Part shown: positions 10,176 through 18,001 of the stretch, one piece after another | How positions within the stretch are numbered: position 1 is the stretch's first letter | How the letters are laid out: each line of letters begins with the position of its first letter | Source: Sediminicola sp963974715 | Lineage (GTDB): Bacteria > Bacteroidota > Bacteroidia > Flavobacteriales > Flavobacteriaceae | Reading direction: 5' to 3' | Assembly (NCBI GenBank): GCA_963974715.1 | Contig: CAXBDK010000012.1 | Span: 124,001-188,000 of the forward strand | DNA: 64,000 nucleotides | Translations under genes and position numbers: made by a program | Notes under the pieces: generated by a model | Told to the model about the DNA's origin: nothing | What the model saw: only the letters and a program-made list of their open reading frames with translations | Databases searched by the model: none

Positions 10176-10868
10176 ATGTTGTTGATCCAAGACCTTGTTC
10201 AAGACCCGGAGGCCGGGGCCGTTATATCGGAAGAAAAAACCTTATCGGTGATCGATCTCATCGTTGATGGGGGTTCCGGAAGTATAATCATTATATCGGT
10301 ATTGTTCGTTATGCTGTTCGTGGCACTTTATATCTATTTTGAAAGGATATTCGCCATTAAGGCCGCATCCCAGATCGACAGTAATTTTATGAACCAGATA
10401 AGGGACCATGTAAGCAATGGGAAATTGGAGGCGGCCAAATTGTTGTGTGCCCAAACAGATTCTCCGGTGGCCCGATTGACGGCAAAGGGAATTTCCCGAA
10501 TAGGGAAGCCCTTGGACGACATCAACACGGCCATTGAAAATGCGGGGACCTTGGAAGTATATAAGCTTGAAAAAAACGTAAGTGTATTGGCAACCGTTGC
10601 CGGTGCGGCGCCCATGATCGGTTTCCTTGGTACCGTAATAGGGATGATCTTGGCCTTCCATGAAATGGCGAGTAGCGGGGGACAGGCGGAAATGGGATCT
10701 TTGGCATCGGGAATCTATACGGCCATGACCACCACGGTTGCGGGACTGGTAGTGGGGATCATAGCCTATATCGGTTATAACCATTTGGTGAACAGGACCG
10801 ATAAGGTCATCCATAAGATGGAAGCCAACGCGGTAGAGTTTTTGGACCTTTTGAACGAACCCATTTAA
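10176..10868 (+). CDS. exbB: ExbB/TolQ-type proton channel protein
   Basis: An inner-membrane MotA/TolQ/ExbB-family protein, 230 aa, that forms the proton channel powering TonB-dependent transport. A first membrane helix lies at about residues 34-54. Two further helices enclose the family core (AAPMIGFLGTVIGM about residues 146-160, then TAMTTTVAGLVVGIIAYIGY). It is followed after 9 bp by exbD and then a TonB-like gene, one energy-transduction operon. Its N-terminus is somewhat longer than usual. Confidence 0.93.
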   Translation: MLLIQDLVQDPEAGAVISEEKTLSVIDLIVDGGSGSIIIISVLFVMLFVALYIYFERIFAIKAASQIDSNFMNQIRDHVSNGKLEAAKLLCAQTDSPVARLTAKGISRIGKPLDDINTAIENAGTLEVYKLEKNVSVLATVAGAAPMIGFLGTVIGMILAFHEMASSGGQAEMGSLASGIYTAMTTTVAGLVVGIIAYIGYNHLVNRTDKVIHKMEANAVEFLDLLNEPI

Positions 10869-10877
10869 TACGGTCCC

Positions 10878-11264
10878 ATGAAGTTAAAAGGTAGAAATAA
10901 AGTGAGTCCGGATTTTAGCATGTCGTCCATGACGGACATCGTGTTTTTATTGCTGGTCTTCTTTATGCTCACATCGAACTCCCCCAATGCTCTGGACCTG
11001 CTTTTGCCAAAAGCCAAGGGAAAATCAACCAATACCCAAAACGTATCGGTAAGCATCAACAAGAATTTGGAGTATTTTGTGAACAACGAACGCATCAACG
11101 GGGAATACATAGAAATTGAATTAAAAAAGGCACTTGAAGGAAAGGAGAAACCTACCATTATCCTTAGGGCGGAAGAAAGCGTGGCCATTAAAGAGGCCGT
11201 AAACGTGATGGACATCGCCAATAGGAACAATTATAAGGTAATCTTGGCCGTGCGACCCAATTAA
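10878..11264 (+). CDS. exbD: ExbD/TolR-type biopolymer transport protein
   Basis: 128 aa with one N-terminal membrane helix after the motif SSMTDIVFLLLVFFML. Asp20 corresponds to the protonatable aspartate of ExbD. The remainder is a periplasmic domain. The TAA stop overlaps the ATG of the next gene by one base (11264), so translation is probably coupled. It works with ExbB and the TonB-like protein encoded next. Confidence 0.94.
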   Translation: MKLKGRNKVSPDFSMSSMTDIVFLLLVFFMLTSNSPNALDLLLPKAKGKSTNTQNVSVSINKNLEYFVNNERINGEYIEIELKKALEGKEKPTIILRAEESVAIKEAVNVMDIANRNNYKVILAVRPN

Positions 11265-12097
11265 TGTCATTTTTAGATACCAGACATAAAAAGAAATCAT
11301 TTACACTTACAACCTTATTGTTAAGTGTGCTACTGCTTTTGCTTTTTTATATGGGGCTAACCTATATGGATCCCCCATTGGAAAATGGCATCTCGGTCAA
11401 TTTTGGGACCATGGAATTTGGATCGGGAAACATCCAGCCAAAAGAACCCATAAAGACGGCCCCCAAACAAGAGGCACCACCAAAGGTAGAGGAAGTGGTC
11501 AAGGAAACCCCAGCGGAGAAGATTGAGGAAGTCCTTACGAGTGAGGACGTGGAAGCTCCGGTAATCCCCCCAAAGAAAAAAGCGGTAACCCCGGCACCCA
11601 AGACCGAGACCAAACCCAAGGAAGAGGTAAAAAAACCTGTTGAAAAACCTACGCCTTCCAAATCTACCAGTGATGCGCTTTCCAGTATCATCAACGGACC
11701 TGAGAACAAAGGGACGGCCACTGGAAGTGAAGGGGACGACAATAGGGCAGGGGACAAGGGAAGGCCCGACGGGGACCCCTACGCCACCAGCTACTACGGT
11801 AGCGCTGGAAGCGGCAGTGGAACCGGTGGCTACGGCCTTAATGGCCGATCCTTGGTAAGTCAGGGAAAAGTGGCACAGGAATGTAATCAAGAGGGAAGGG
11901 TAGTGGTAAAGATCGTGGTAGACCGCTCTGGGAAGGTGATCAGTGCCACTCCTGGGGTAAAAGGGACCACCAATAACAGTGCCTGCCTTTTGGAGCCCGC
12001 TAGAAAAACCGCCTTTATGCACAAATGGAACCTTGATTCCAATGCGCCCAGTCAACAAATAGGATTCGTTGTTGTCAACTTTAAACTGGGCGAATAG
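11264..12097 (+). CDS. TonB-like energy transducer
   Basis: 277 aa. One N-terminal membrane helix (about residues 15-33) is followed by a long Pro/Lys/Glu-rich periplasmic spacer (about residues 60-150), a Gly/Ser/Tyr-rich stretch, and a small C-terminal domain (EGRVVVKIVVDRSGKV to the end) typical of the short energy-transducer TonB proteins of Flavobacteriia. It should span the periplasm to TonB-dependent receptors. It shares an operon with exbB, exbD and folC, which starts 6 bp downstream. Confidence 0.85.
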   Translation: MSFLDTRHKKKSFTLTTLLLSVLLLLLFYMGLTYMDPPLENGISVNFGTMEFGSGNIQPKEPIKTAPKQEAPPKVEEVVKETPAEKIEEVLTSEDVEAPVIPPKKKAVTPAPKTETKPKEEVKKPVEKPTPSKSTSDALSSIINGPENKGTATGSEGDDNRAGDKGRPDGDPYATSYYGSAGSGSGTGGYGLNGRSLVSQGKVAQECNQEGRVVVKIVVDRSGKVISATPGVKGTTNNSACLLEPARKTAFMHKWNLDSNAPSQQIGFVVVNFKLGE

Positions 12098-12103
12098 AAG
12101 TAC

Positions 12104-13315
12104 ATGACCTATCAGCAGACCTTGGACTGGATGTTCGCACAACTTCCAATGTACCAGCAAAAGGGAAAATCGGCCTTTAACGCGAAGTTGGATAAGATCC
12201 AGGCTTTCTCCCTCCATTTGGGACGGCCCGAAAAAGACTTTAAATCAATACACGTTGCAGGAACCAACGGCAAGGGATCCAGTAGCCATATGCTGGCCTC
12301 CATATTACAGGAGGCGGGATATAATGTCGGACTCTACACCTCCCCCCACCTAAAGGATTTTCGGGAACGTATACGGATCAACGGGGAAATGGTGGGGCAG
12401 GATTATGTGGTCAAATTCATAGCGGAAAATACTGATTTTTTAAGAGCCAACAAGTTGTCGTTCTTTGAGATGACGGTAGGCATGGCATTTCAATATTTTA
12501 CTCAGAAAAAAGTGGATATTGCCATAATTGAGGTCGGTCTGGGAGGGCGGCTCGATTCCACGAATATTATCGATCCCGAAGTATCGCTGATCACCAATAT
12601 AGGATTCGACCATATGGATATTTTGGGAAGTACCTTGCCACTTATAGCCAGGGAAAAGGCTGGCATTATAAAAAGAGGGGTCCCTGTGGTAATCAGTGAA
12701 TATCAGGAAGAGATTGCCGATGTTTTTACGGAAGTGGCGCATAAGGAGCGGGCCCCGATCATATTCGCCTCCCAACGGACGTATCCCGATTATAAAACGG
12801 ACCTATTGGGCAATTACCAGCGCATGAACGTAAAGGGCGTACTGGCCTGTTTGGAGCGGCTATCCGGTTTCGAGATACCCCAAGAGGCTATCGCAGACGG
12901 ACTTTTAAGGGTTGTGGCCAATACAGGATTGATGGGAAGATGGCAAGTATTGCGACAAAGGCCACAAGTGGTCTGTGATACGGCCCACAATAGTGAGGGA
13001 CTTGGTTTGGTGCTCGCACAGGTGGCACAACAGACCTACGGAACCTTGCATTTGGTATTGGGTTTTGTAAAGGATAAGAAGCTGGAAGCGATTTTGCCGA
13101 TTTTGCCCCAGAGGGCACACTATTATTTTTGTTCCCCTGCGATCGAAAGGGGACTGGACCCATCAATTTTGATGGAGCGTGCCCATGAATACGGTTTGGA
13201 AGGAGATGTGCACGCTTCGGTAAGCGAGGCCTATAAAGCTGCCCTGGAGAATGCGGAAAAAGAGGATTTTATATATATAGGGGGCAGTAATTTTGTAGTG
13301 GCAGAAGTGGTCTGA
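12104..13315 (+). CDS. folC: bifunctional folylpolyglutamate / dihydrofolate synthase
   Basis: 403 aa Mur-ligase-family enzyme that adds glutamate to dihydropteroate and folates. The ATP-binding loop GTNGKGSSS (about residues 51-59) and the family motif EVGLGGRLDSTN (about residues 142-153) are clear, as is the C-terminal DTAHNSEG of the glutamate-ligase domain. It is the last gene of the exbB-exbD-tonB-folC run and the last core protein gene before tRNA-Val. Confidence 0.95.
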   Translation: MTYQQTLDWMFAQLPMYQQKGKSAFNAKLDKIQAFSLHLGRPEKDFKSIHVAGTNGKGSSSHMLASILQEAGYNVGLYTSPHLKDFRERIRINGEMVGQDYVVKFIAENTDFLRANKLSFFEMTVGMAFQYFTQKKVDIAIIEVGLGGRLDSTNIIDPEVSLITNIGFDHMDILGSTLPLIAREKAGIIKRGVPVVISEYQEEIADVFTEVAHKERAPIIFASQRTYPDYKTDLLGNYQRMNVKGVLACLERLSGFEIPQEAIADGLLRVVANTGLMGRWQVLRQRPQVVCDTAHNSEGLGLVLAQVAQQTYGTLHLVLGFVKDKKLEAILPILPQRAHYYFCSPAIERGLDPSILMERAHEYGLEGDVHASVSEAYKAALENAEKEDFIYIGGSNFVVAEVV

Positions 13316-13333
13316 TTTTTTTGTGTTTTTTCT

Positions 13334-13363
13334 TTTGGGGATTCAAAAACTATACTATATTTG
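13334..13363 (+). promoter_or_regulatory. promoter of tRNA-Val
   Basis: TTTG (13334-13337), an 18-base spacer and TATATTTG (13356-13363) match the Bacteroidota -33/-7 promoter closely. Transcription would begin about 45 bases before the mature tRNA. Confidence 0.75.
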
Positions 13364-13415
13364 CACTCGCTTCCAGAAACAGGAAGTATTTTGAACTGAA
13401 ATTTTGGTTGGATAA

Positions 13416-13493
13416 GGGCTCTTAGCTCAGCTGGTTCAGAGCACCTGCCTTACAAGCAGGGGGTCACTGGTTCGAACCCAGTAGGGCCCACCA
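13416..13493 (+). tRNA. tRNA-Val (anticodon UAC), CCA encoded
   Basis: The acceptor stem GGGCTCT / AGGGCCC pairs over 7 bp with one G-U. The D-arm is TTAGCTCAGCTGGTTCAGAG, the anticodon stem CCTGC/GCAGG encloses loop CTTACAA (anticodon TAC at 13451-13453), and the T-arm contains GGTTCGAACCC. Discriminator A is at 13490 and CCA at 13491-13493. The 3' half is also antisense to the last codons of the adjacent serine recombinase, so this tRNA is the apparent insertion site of the element to its right. Confidence 0.97.
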
Positions 13494-15003
13494 TACTGGA
13501 CAAATCTGATTTATCATGATTTGTCCAGTTTTTTATTTTATATAACTTCTTGTCTATCAATGATATAAGACGGACTGCTTCATTGATATGGGCGGTTCGA
13601 TAATTTTTCCCATCAAAAATTAATTTTTTAGGAAATATCGAACCAATTATTCTTCTTTTTTGCTGAATTGTCCCATTTTCATAGAGCTCATCGAGGTTTG
13701 CCAAGCTTGTTATCGAACGATCTAGCAATTCCGTTATGTTATGGCGCTGATGGGCAGAGGCAGCCAATTTAGCCTCTAAACGCGCAATAGCCTTTTCACA
13801 TTCAGCTTTTATGCTGCGATATTCATCACCTGTAATGTCACCTTCTAGTAGCAGATCTCTTGCCCGTACCAATTTTTGGTTGGCTTTTTCCAATTGGGTC
13901 TTTACTGATTTGATATCCTCTCGTTGGGCAATCGTTTTGGACTTGAAGATATCGGTGATAATTTGCAGGTATAGTTGGATCTTGGGAAGGGGCTTTACAT
14001 GTTTTTTGATTTCTTTCAGGATAAGCTTATTGACCTCTTCTGCTCGATGCCTGAACCCACATGGCGAAATACAGTGATAATAGTAATAGTACTGATTTCG
14101 ACCTTTTGATCGACTTCCCGTCAATGTTCTGCCACATTCAGGACAGATCAGAAAGCCTCTTAAGGCAAGATTTCCGTCCACTTCAATTTGGGCACGGGTC
14201 GTCCTTTTTCGTCCATCAAGAACATCTTGAACCGTATAGAACAGGTCTTCACTTATGATTCCTTCATGTTGACCGTTCACGATAGTGGCAGGTTCATCCT
14301 TATATGCCGGTACAAGGATTTTTCCGCAGTACAATGGATTACGGATCGCATTGTAAAAGTTGTTTTTTCCACAGGTCAGGCCTTTTGTCTTTGCCATTTT
14401 CCATATTTGCTCGCTGTTGAAGATTTTTTTGGCGATTTCCTGAAAGGCCCATTGCATTGCGGATGCCTGCGGTTCCTTAGGGGCAATCAATTTTTGTCCC
14501 GAATCGGATGTTTTGTTGCGATACCCAATAGGGGCAGCTGACATATGGCGCCCTTCTTTCCGTGCCCTTCGCATTCCATGGAATACGTTTAGCGCCCTAC
14601 GGTCGTTCTCAACTTCGGGAGCTGCCAAATAGAAGGCAAGCATCATTTTGTTCTCCGGTATAGAGATGTCCAAAGGCTGTTCTATAGCCTGAGGCTCCAC
14701 ACTTAATTTGCGAAGGGTGCTGATCATGTGGTATGCGTCTCCCGCATTTCTGCTAAAACGATCCCATTTGGTAAAGAGTACTAGATCCGTTTGGCCCTTG
14801 TGCCTTTTAATGTCCCTTAATAAACTAATCCATGCCGGTCTTTCAAAAGTCTTTGCAGAGTGGTCCTCGAAGACCTTCTTGCGAACAGATATCCCATTGA
14901 TTGCACAATATTTACTAAGTCGTTCTTCTTGGTCTCTCTGTGAATATCCTTTGTCGGCCTGTTCGTCCGTACTGACTCTAATATAAAGATCCGCAATTTT
15001 CAT
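13450..15003 (-). CDS. large serine recombinase (integrase) overlapping tRNA-Val
   Basis: 517 aa site-specific recombinase of the resolvase/large serine family, the likely integrase of the adjacent element. The N-terminal catalytic domain (about residues 1-150) has nucleophile Ser11 in YIRVSTDEQ and DRFSRN further on. A recombinase domain follows. A zinc ribbon (CPECGRTLTGS then HCISPCGF, about residues 284-318) precedes a coiled coil (about 345-415). The last 14 residues (VGPTGFEPVTPCL region) are encoded by the antisense of tRNA-Val, and the TAA stop (13450-13452) uses bases of the anticodon loop. A flavobacterial conjugative-element integrase is the best reading. Confidence 0.93.
   Translation of the reverse strand: MKIADLYIRVSTDEQADKGYSQRDQEERLSKYCAINGISVRKKVFEDHSAKTFERPAWISLLRDIKRHKGQTDLVLFTKWDRFSRNAGDAYHMISTLRKLSVEPQAIEQPLDISIPENKMMLAFYLAAPEVENDRRALNVFHGMRRARKEGRHMSAAPIGYRNKTSDSGQKLIAPKEPQASAMQWAFQEIAKKIFNSEQIWKMAKTKGLTCGKNNFYNAIRNPLYCGKILVPAYKDEPATIVNGQHEGIISEDLFYTVQDVLDGRKRTTRAQIEVDGNLALRGFLICPECGRTLTGSRSKGRNQYYYYYHCISPCGFRHRAEEVNKLILKEIKKHVKPLPKIQLYLQIITDIFKSKTIAQREDIKSVKTQLEKANQKLVRARDLLLEGDITGDEYRSIKAECEKAIARLEAKLAASAHQRHNITELLDRSITSLANLDELYENGTIQQKRRIIGSIFPKKLIFDGKNYRTAHINEAVRLISLIDKKLYKIKNWTNHDKSDLSSMVGPTGFEPVTPCL
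13496..13538 (+). terminator. rho-independent terminator of tRNA-Val
   Basis: A perfect 11-bp inverted repeat (CTGGACAAATC / GATTTGTCCAG) with an 11-base loop starts three bases after the CCA and is followed by TTTTTTATTTTA. It has all features of an intrinsic terminator. The same bases encode part of the recombinase C-terminus on the other strand. Confidence 0.8.
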
Positions 15004-15044
15004 TAAGTGTAATTTAATGTATTGATTACTATAAAGTTACGTTT

Positions 15045-15206
15045 TTACGGGTAATCTGACAAATATTGGTCCACTACGATTTCGGCCATTCCATAGAAAA
15101 ATTTAAGGATAATTTCTGCCTGCTCCCTACTTACTTTGATGTGCTCCTCATTTAAAAGCTCAATTGCTTTTTCAGGGGTTATTTTTTCTTCATGTACATG
15201 CCTCAT
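15045..15206 (-). CDS. small protein next to the recombinase
   Basis: 53 aa: begins MRHVHEEKITPEKAIELLNE and ends QYLSDYP. It resembles a family of 45-60 aa proteins (KITPEKA...EEAEIIL pattern) that I recall next to serine recombinases in Bacteroidota elements and that is sometimes misannotated as a PTS component. The predicted structure is two amphipathic helices. Its position 42 bp upstream of the recombinase suggests co-transcription and perhaps a role in excision or regulation, which is inference. Confidence 0.65.
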   Translation of the reverse strand: MRHVHEEKITPEKAIELLNEEHIKVSREQAEIILKFFYGMAEIVVDQYLSDYP

Positions 15207-15273
15207 CAGATAACTTTTAATAATGGAGAAGGTCCTATTAAGGACCTTGGAGTTTATAGATCAATTGGGTTCT

Positions 15274-16320
15274 TTATATGCGAAGGCCATTTTTTATGGG
15301 GCCATTGGCCTTTGACCTCAAATTATTTTGGTGCGAAGTTTTTTTTGTCCTTGCGCTCCGGAGTGCCTTGGAATAGGAAATCTTCTTTCCATTACCATTA
15401 TAGAAGTTCAATGACCTGAAATGTGGGTTGGCCTCTACCGAAATCCGCTTCTGTATATCGCCTGAAAGAAAAGTAACCTGTCTACGCTGTCCATTTTTCA
15501 GATCCAGTAGCAATTCCTTTGTGCAGTCTGGGTCTTTCAGTTGTTTGATGGGCAGTCGCTCCAAACACTTTTCCAAATCAAAGCCATATTTCGGATAAAA
15601 CCTTCTAACATTAAAATTGCCATCTCTGTTTTTATCGTTCAGGTCCAGTTTTATCCAATGTCGGTTACCTTCCTTACCAATCTCCACAGATCTTCCCGAT
15701 AGTAGATTGTAGGCCTGGGCCCCCGTTATCCCATCCGTTCCGTTGAAGTCGAAATTGTGGCTTCTGTCGGGATCTCCCTCTTTGCTCAGGGTGGCCCTAT
15801 ATCCATTCAGCATATAGCTTCCATCCTCTCCCGTTAGATCCCAATGGAATGCCATTCGTTCGTTTGCCGCAATCTGGTACGAAAACGGAATGTCCTGCCC
15901 TAGATTCTCCGAACGCCCTTCACTTTGGCCTTTGATCAGTGCGTCCTCTGGAAAGCCCAAGCGAAGGGCCGTGGCCCTCAATCCTTCCAGATTGGCCTCG
16001 TTCCGTCTCTTATCCTGCCGTTTTTCTGCCTCATTTTGAATTCTGGAATATGCCCTATATGCCAATCGTACGAAAGCGTTCGGGTACAGTTGCCGTTCTA
16101 TGGCCTTCCGATCTTCCCGGACCAGACGCAATGTGGTCCTTTCCTCTTGATTGGCCATATTCCCGTACCTTGAATCCAAGGTGCGGTAGTATTTAAGTTT
16201 TTCCCTTAAAAAGGACCGATTTGAGGCCAAAGGTCTAGGAAATATCTTTTGGAACCGCTGTTCCCGCTTCAGCCACTTTCCCAGATCTCCCTCGACCCTG
16301 TCCGCTACCACATTGTTCAT
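15274..16320 (-). CDS. element-encoded protein with DUF3945-like C-terminal domain
   Basis: 348 aa, function unknown. The N-terminal half is basic and helical (about residues 1-120). The C-terminal half (about 150-320) contains AYNLLSGRSVEI, a WIKLDL motif, YGFDLEKCLERLPI and ANPHFRSLNFYNGN, a pattern like the DUF3945-type domain of Bacteroidota conjugative elements. It is clearly paralogous to the protein encoded just upstream (16337-17122). The tail is basic. It could bind DNA or act in transfer, but nothing in the sequence proves it. Confidence 0.7.
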   Translation of the reverse strand: MNNVVADRVEGDLGKWLKREQRFQKIFPRPLASNRSFLREKLKYYRTLDSRYGNMANQEERTTLRLVREDRKAIERQLYPNAFVRLAYRAYSRIQNEAEKRQDKRRNEANLEGLRATALRLGFPEDALIKGQSEGRSENLGQDIPFSYQIAANERMAFHWDLTGEDGSYMLNGYRATLSKEGDPDRSHNFDFNGTDGITGAQAYNLLSGRSVEIGKEGNRHWIKLDLNDKNRDGNFNVRRFYPKYGFDLEKCLERLPIKQLKDPDCTKELLLDLKNGQRRQVTFLSGDIQKRISVEANPHFRSLNFYNGNGKKISYSKALRSARTKKTSHQNNLRSKANGPIKNGLRI

Positions 16321-16336
16321 CTGTCACTGGCTTTGA

Positions 16337-17122
16337 TTAGATGCTCTTGGCCCTGCTCCTTTTGTTTTTCTTGGGAGCGGAAGGGGAGTCATCGTCCCCT
16401 TCCAGCTTTTGGGTCCGTTTTTGATCGTTGCCCTCCTGCTTCGCTTCCTTTTCCCTCCTTCTGAGGCCGATACGTTCCATATTTCCATCGTATAGGGTAA
16501 CTGACTTAAATTTGGGATTGGCGACGACATAGACCTTCTGTTCCTGTCCATCGCTACCGGTAAGTGTGGCCGATCCGGCATTGCCCTTTTTGAGGGACTC
16601 CATCAGATTTGCCCTATATTGGTCGTTCCGCATTTCGGCAATGGGGTACTTGTTCAGTGCGGCCTCAAGGTCGTACCCGTAGCCCTCATTGTATTTTTGC
16701 TGTTGGTAATTGCCAAACTTATCGGTACGCTTAAAGTCCAATTGTATCCACGTATTGTACATTTCCCCTTCCTTGTTTTTCAGTGTCTTGTGCACTGCGC
16801 GCCCGCACATCAGGTTATACGCCTCTTTCAGGGTTATGTTGCTGCCGCTATAGATATTGAACTGCTGCGACATTGCCGGCTCCCCTTCTTTTTGCAGGTC
16901 TACCCTGTGGTTGTTGAAAAAGTAGAAGTCGCTTTCTTCCTTGTTGGAACGGCTGAAATTCAACTGCGATGCTACCTTGTCACTGCCGAAGGTCGTTTCG
17001 TACTTAAGGTTGAACTCTTGCGGCTGTTCCTTTATTCGGGATTCGAGTTCCCTATCGAAGGTGTCCCCGTATCCTGCATACATAACCTGCTCCTTTAGAT
17101 AATTTAAATTTTCTTGGTTCAT
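16337..17122 (-). CDS. element-encoded protein with DUF3945-like domain
   Basis: 261 aa, function unknown, a shorter paralogue of the next gene. It shares the order AYNLMCGRAVHK, WIQLDF, YGYDLEAALNKYPI and ANPKFKSVTLYDGN but lacks the long basic N-terminal helix region. The last 45 residues are very rich in Lys, Arg and Glu. It lies 31 bp downstream of traN on the same strand, so it belongs to the transfer operon. Confidence 0.7.
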   Translation of the reverse strand: MNQENLNYLKEQVMYAGYGDTFDRELESRIKEQPQEFNLKYETTFGSDKVASQLNFSRSNKEESDFYFFNNHRVDLQKEGEPAMSQQFNIYSGSNITLKEAYNLMCGRAVHKTLKNKEGEMYNTWIQLDFKRTDKFGNYQQQKYNEGYGYDLEAALNKYPIAEMRNDQYRANLMESLKKGNAGSATLTGSDGQEQKVYVVANPKFKSVTLYDGNMERIGLRRREKEAKQEGNDQKRTQKLEGDDDSPSAPKKNKRSRAKSI

Positions 17123-17152
17123 GATCTCTGTTTTTAAGATTAATATGTTGTT

Positions 17153-17989
17153 CTACAATACAGTCGCCTTCATCAGGGTACCGTTGCTCACCTTCATCTG
17201 TACGTGCCTCCCGCCGCTGTCCTCCATAAGGTGGACGGCGATGTATTTTTGGTTCGGAACGACCCGTTTGGGCAGGGCCACGACAATGTCCCGTTCCGAT
17301 TTCCCCTCTATTACGGTGCCCATGCCGTACGTGTGCAAAGGTTCGATTTCTTCTTCTTGGTAGGTCGTGCGCTTGGCCCTGCTGCGATCTTTTACGAAAA
17401 ACCGTAACCGGTCCACCGAATACCGTATGTTCGAACTGTTTTTGATCTGTATCCGGTAGTACATGATATCATCCTTTACGTACAGCCCGGTCAAAGCCAA
17501 TTTTATCCCGTATTTTTTTTCCCTAACTCCGTGCAGCCTTTTTGTCCTGCCCGATGCGATTTCCGAGTACTTTTCCAAGATCCGATCGTTCCGGTCGCCA
17601 GGGGAAAATGCCACCTCCGATAGCTCCCTGTCCCCAAAGGAGTAATTGAGGGTCAGGGGATCATGGTCGTAAACGAGCAAAAAGGAGTATAGCTTTCCAT
17701 CCGCGGTAATAACGGTAAGGTTGGTTTCCTCCATATCTTTGGCCGCCGCCTTTACCTGCAATATGTTTTCCGTCCCCATTGCCTTTTGTACCAGTGCATC
17801 ACGGCTCCCACGATCTACGCTCCGTACGGCATAGGGAAAAATGAGATTGGTGGTCTTGTTGGAAGAAATTGCGATAGGGTAGGATGCTATGGAACGGACC
17901 GTTCCCATGTCGGAGGCCATGCCCATTTTTCCGAGGAACATTAGAAGAAAGGTGAAGATCAGTACGCTGTAGTTTACTTTTGTTTTCAT
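17153..17989 (-). CDS. traN: conjugative transposon protein TraN (VirB9-like)
   Basis: 278 aa with an N-terminal signal peptide (about residues 1-25). It is the TraN family of CTnDOT-like elements, expected in the periplasmic/outer-membrane core of the type IV secretion system. Supporting features are YPIAISSNKTTNLIFPYAVRSVDRGS after the signal and the C-terminal VALPKRVVPNQKYIAVHLMEDSGGR motif. It follows traM by 12 bp, the standard order. Confidence 0.88.
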   Translation of the reverse strand: MKTKVNYSVLIFTFLLMFLGKMGMASDMGTVRSIASYPIAISSNKTTNLIFPYAVRSVDRGSRDALVQKAMGTENILQVKAAAKDMEETNLTVITADGKLYSFLLVYDHDPLTLNYSFGDRELSEVAFSPGDRNDRILEKYSEIASGRTKRLHGVREKKYGIKLALTGLYVKDDIMYYRIQIKNSSNIRYSVDRLRFFVKDRSRAKRTTYQEEEIEPLHTYGMGTVIEGKSERDIVVALPKRVVPNQKYIAVHLMEDSGGRHVQMKVSNGTLMKATVL

Positions 17990-18001
17990 GTGATAACCGT
18001 T

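Noticed and set aside
11357..12217. 286-codon open frame on the minus strand
   Set aside because: It is antisense to the TonB-like gene, its composition is a by-product of the Lys/Pro/Glu-rich spacer, and it has no recognisable domain.
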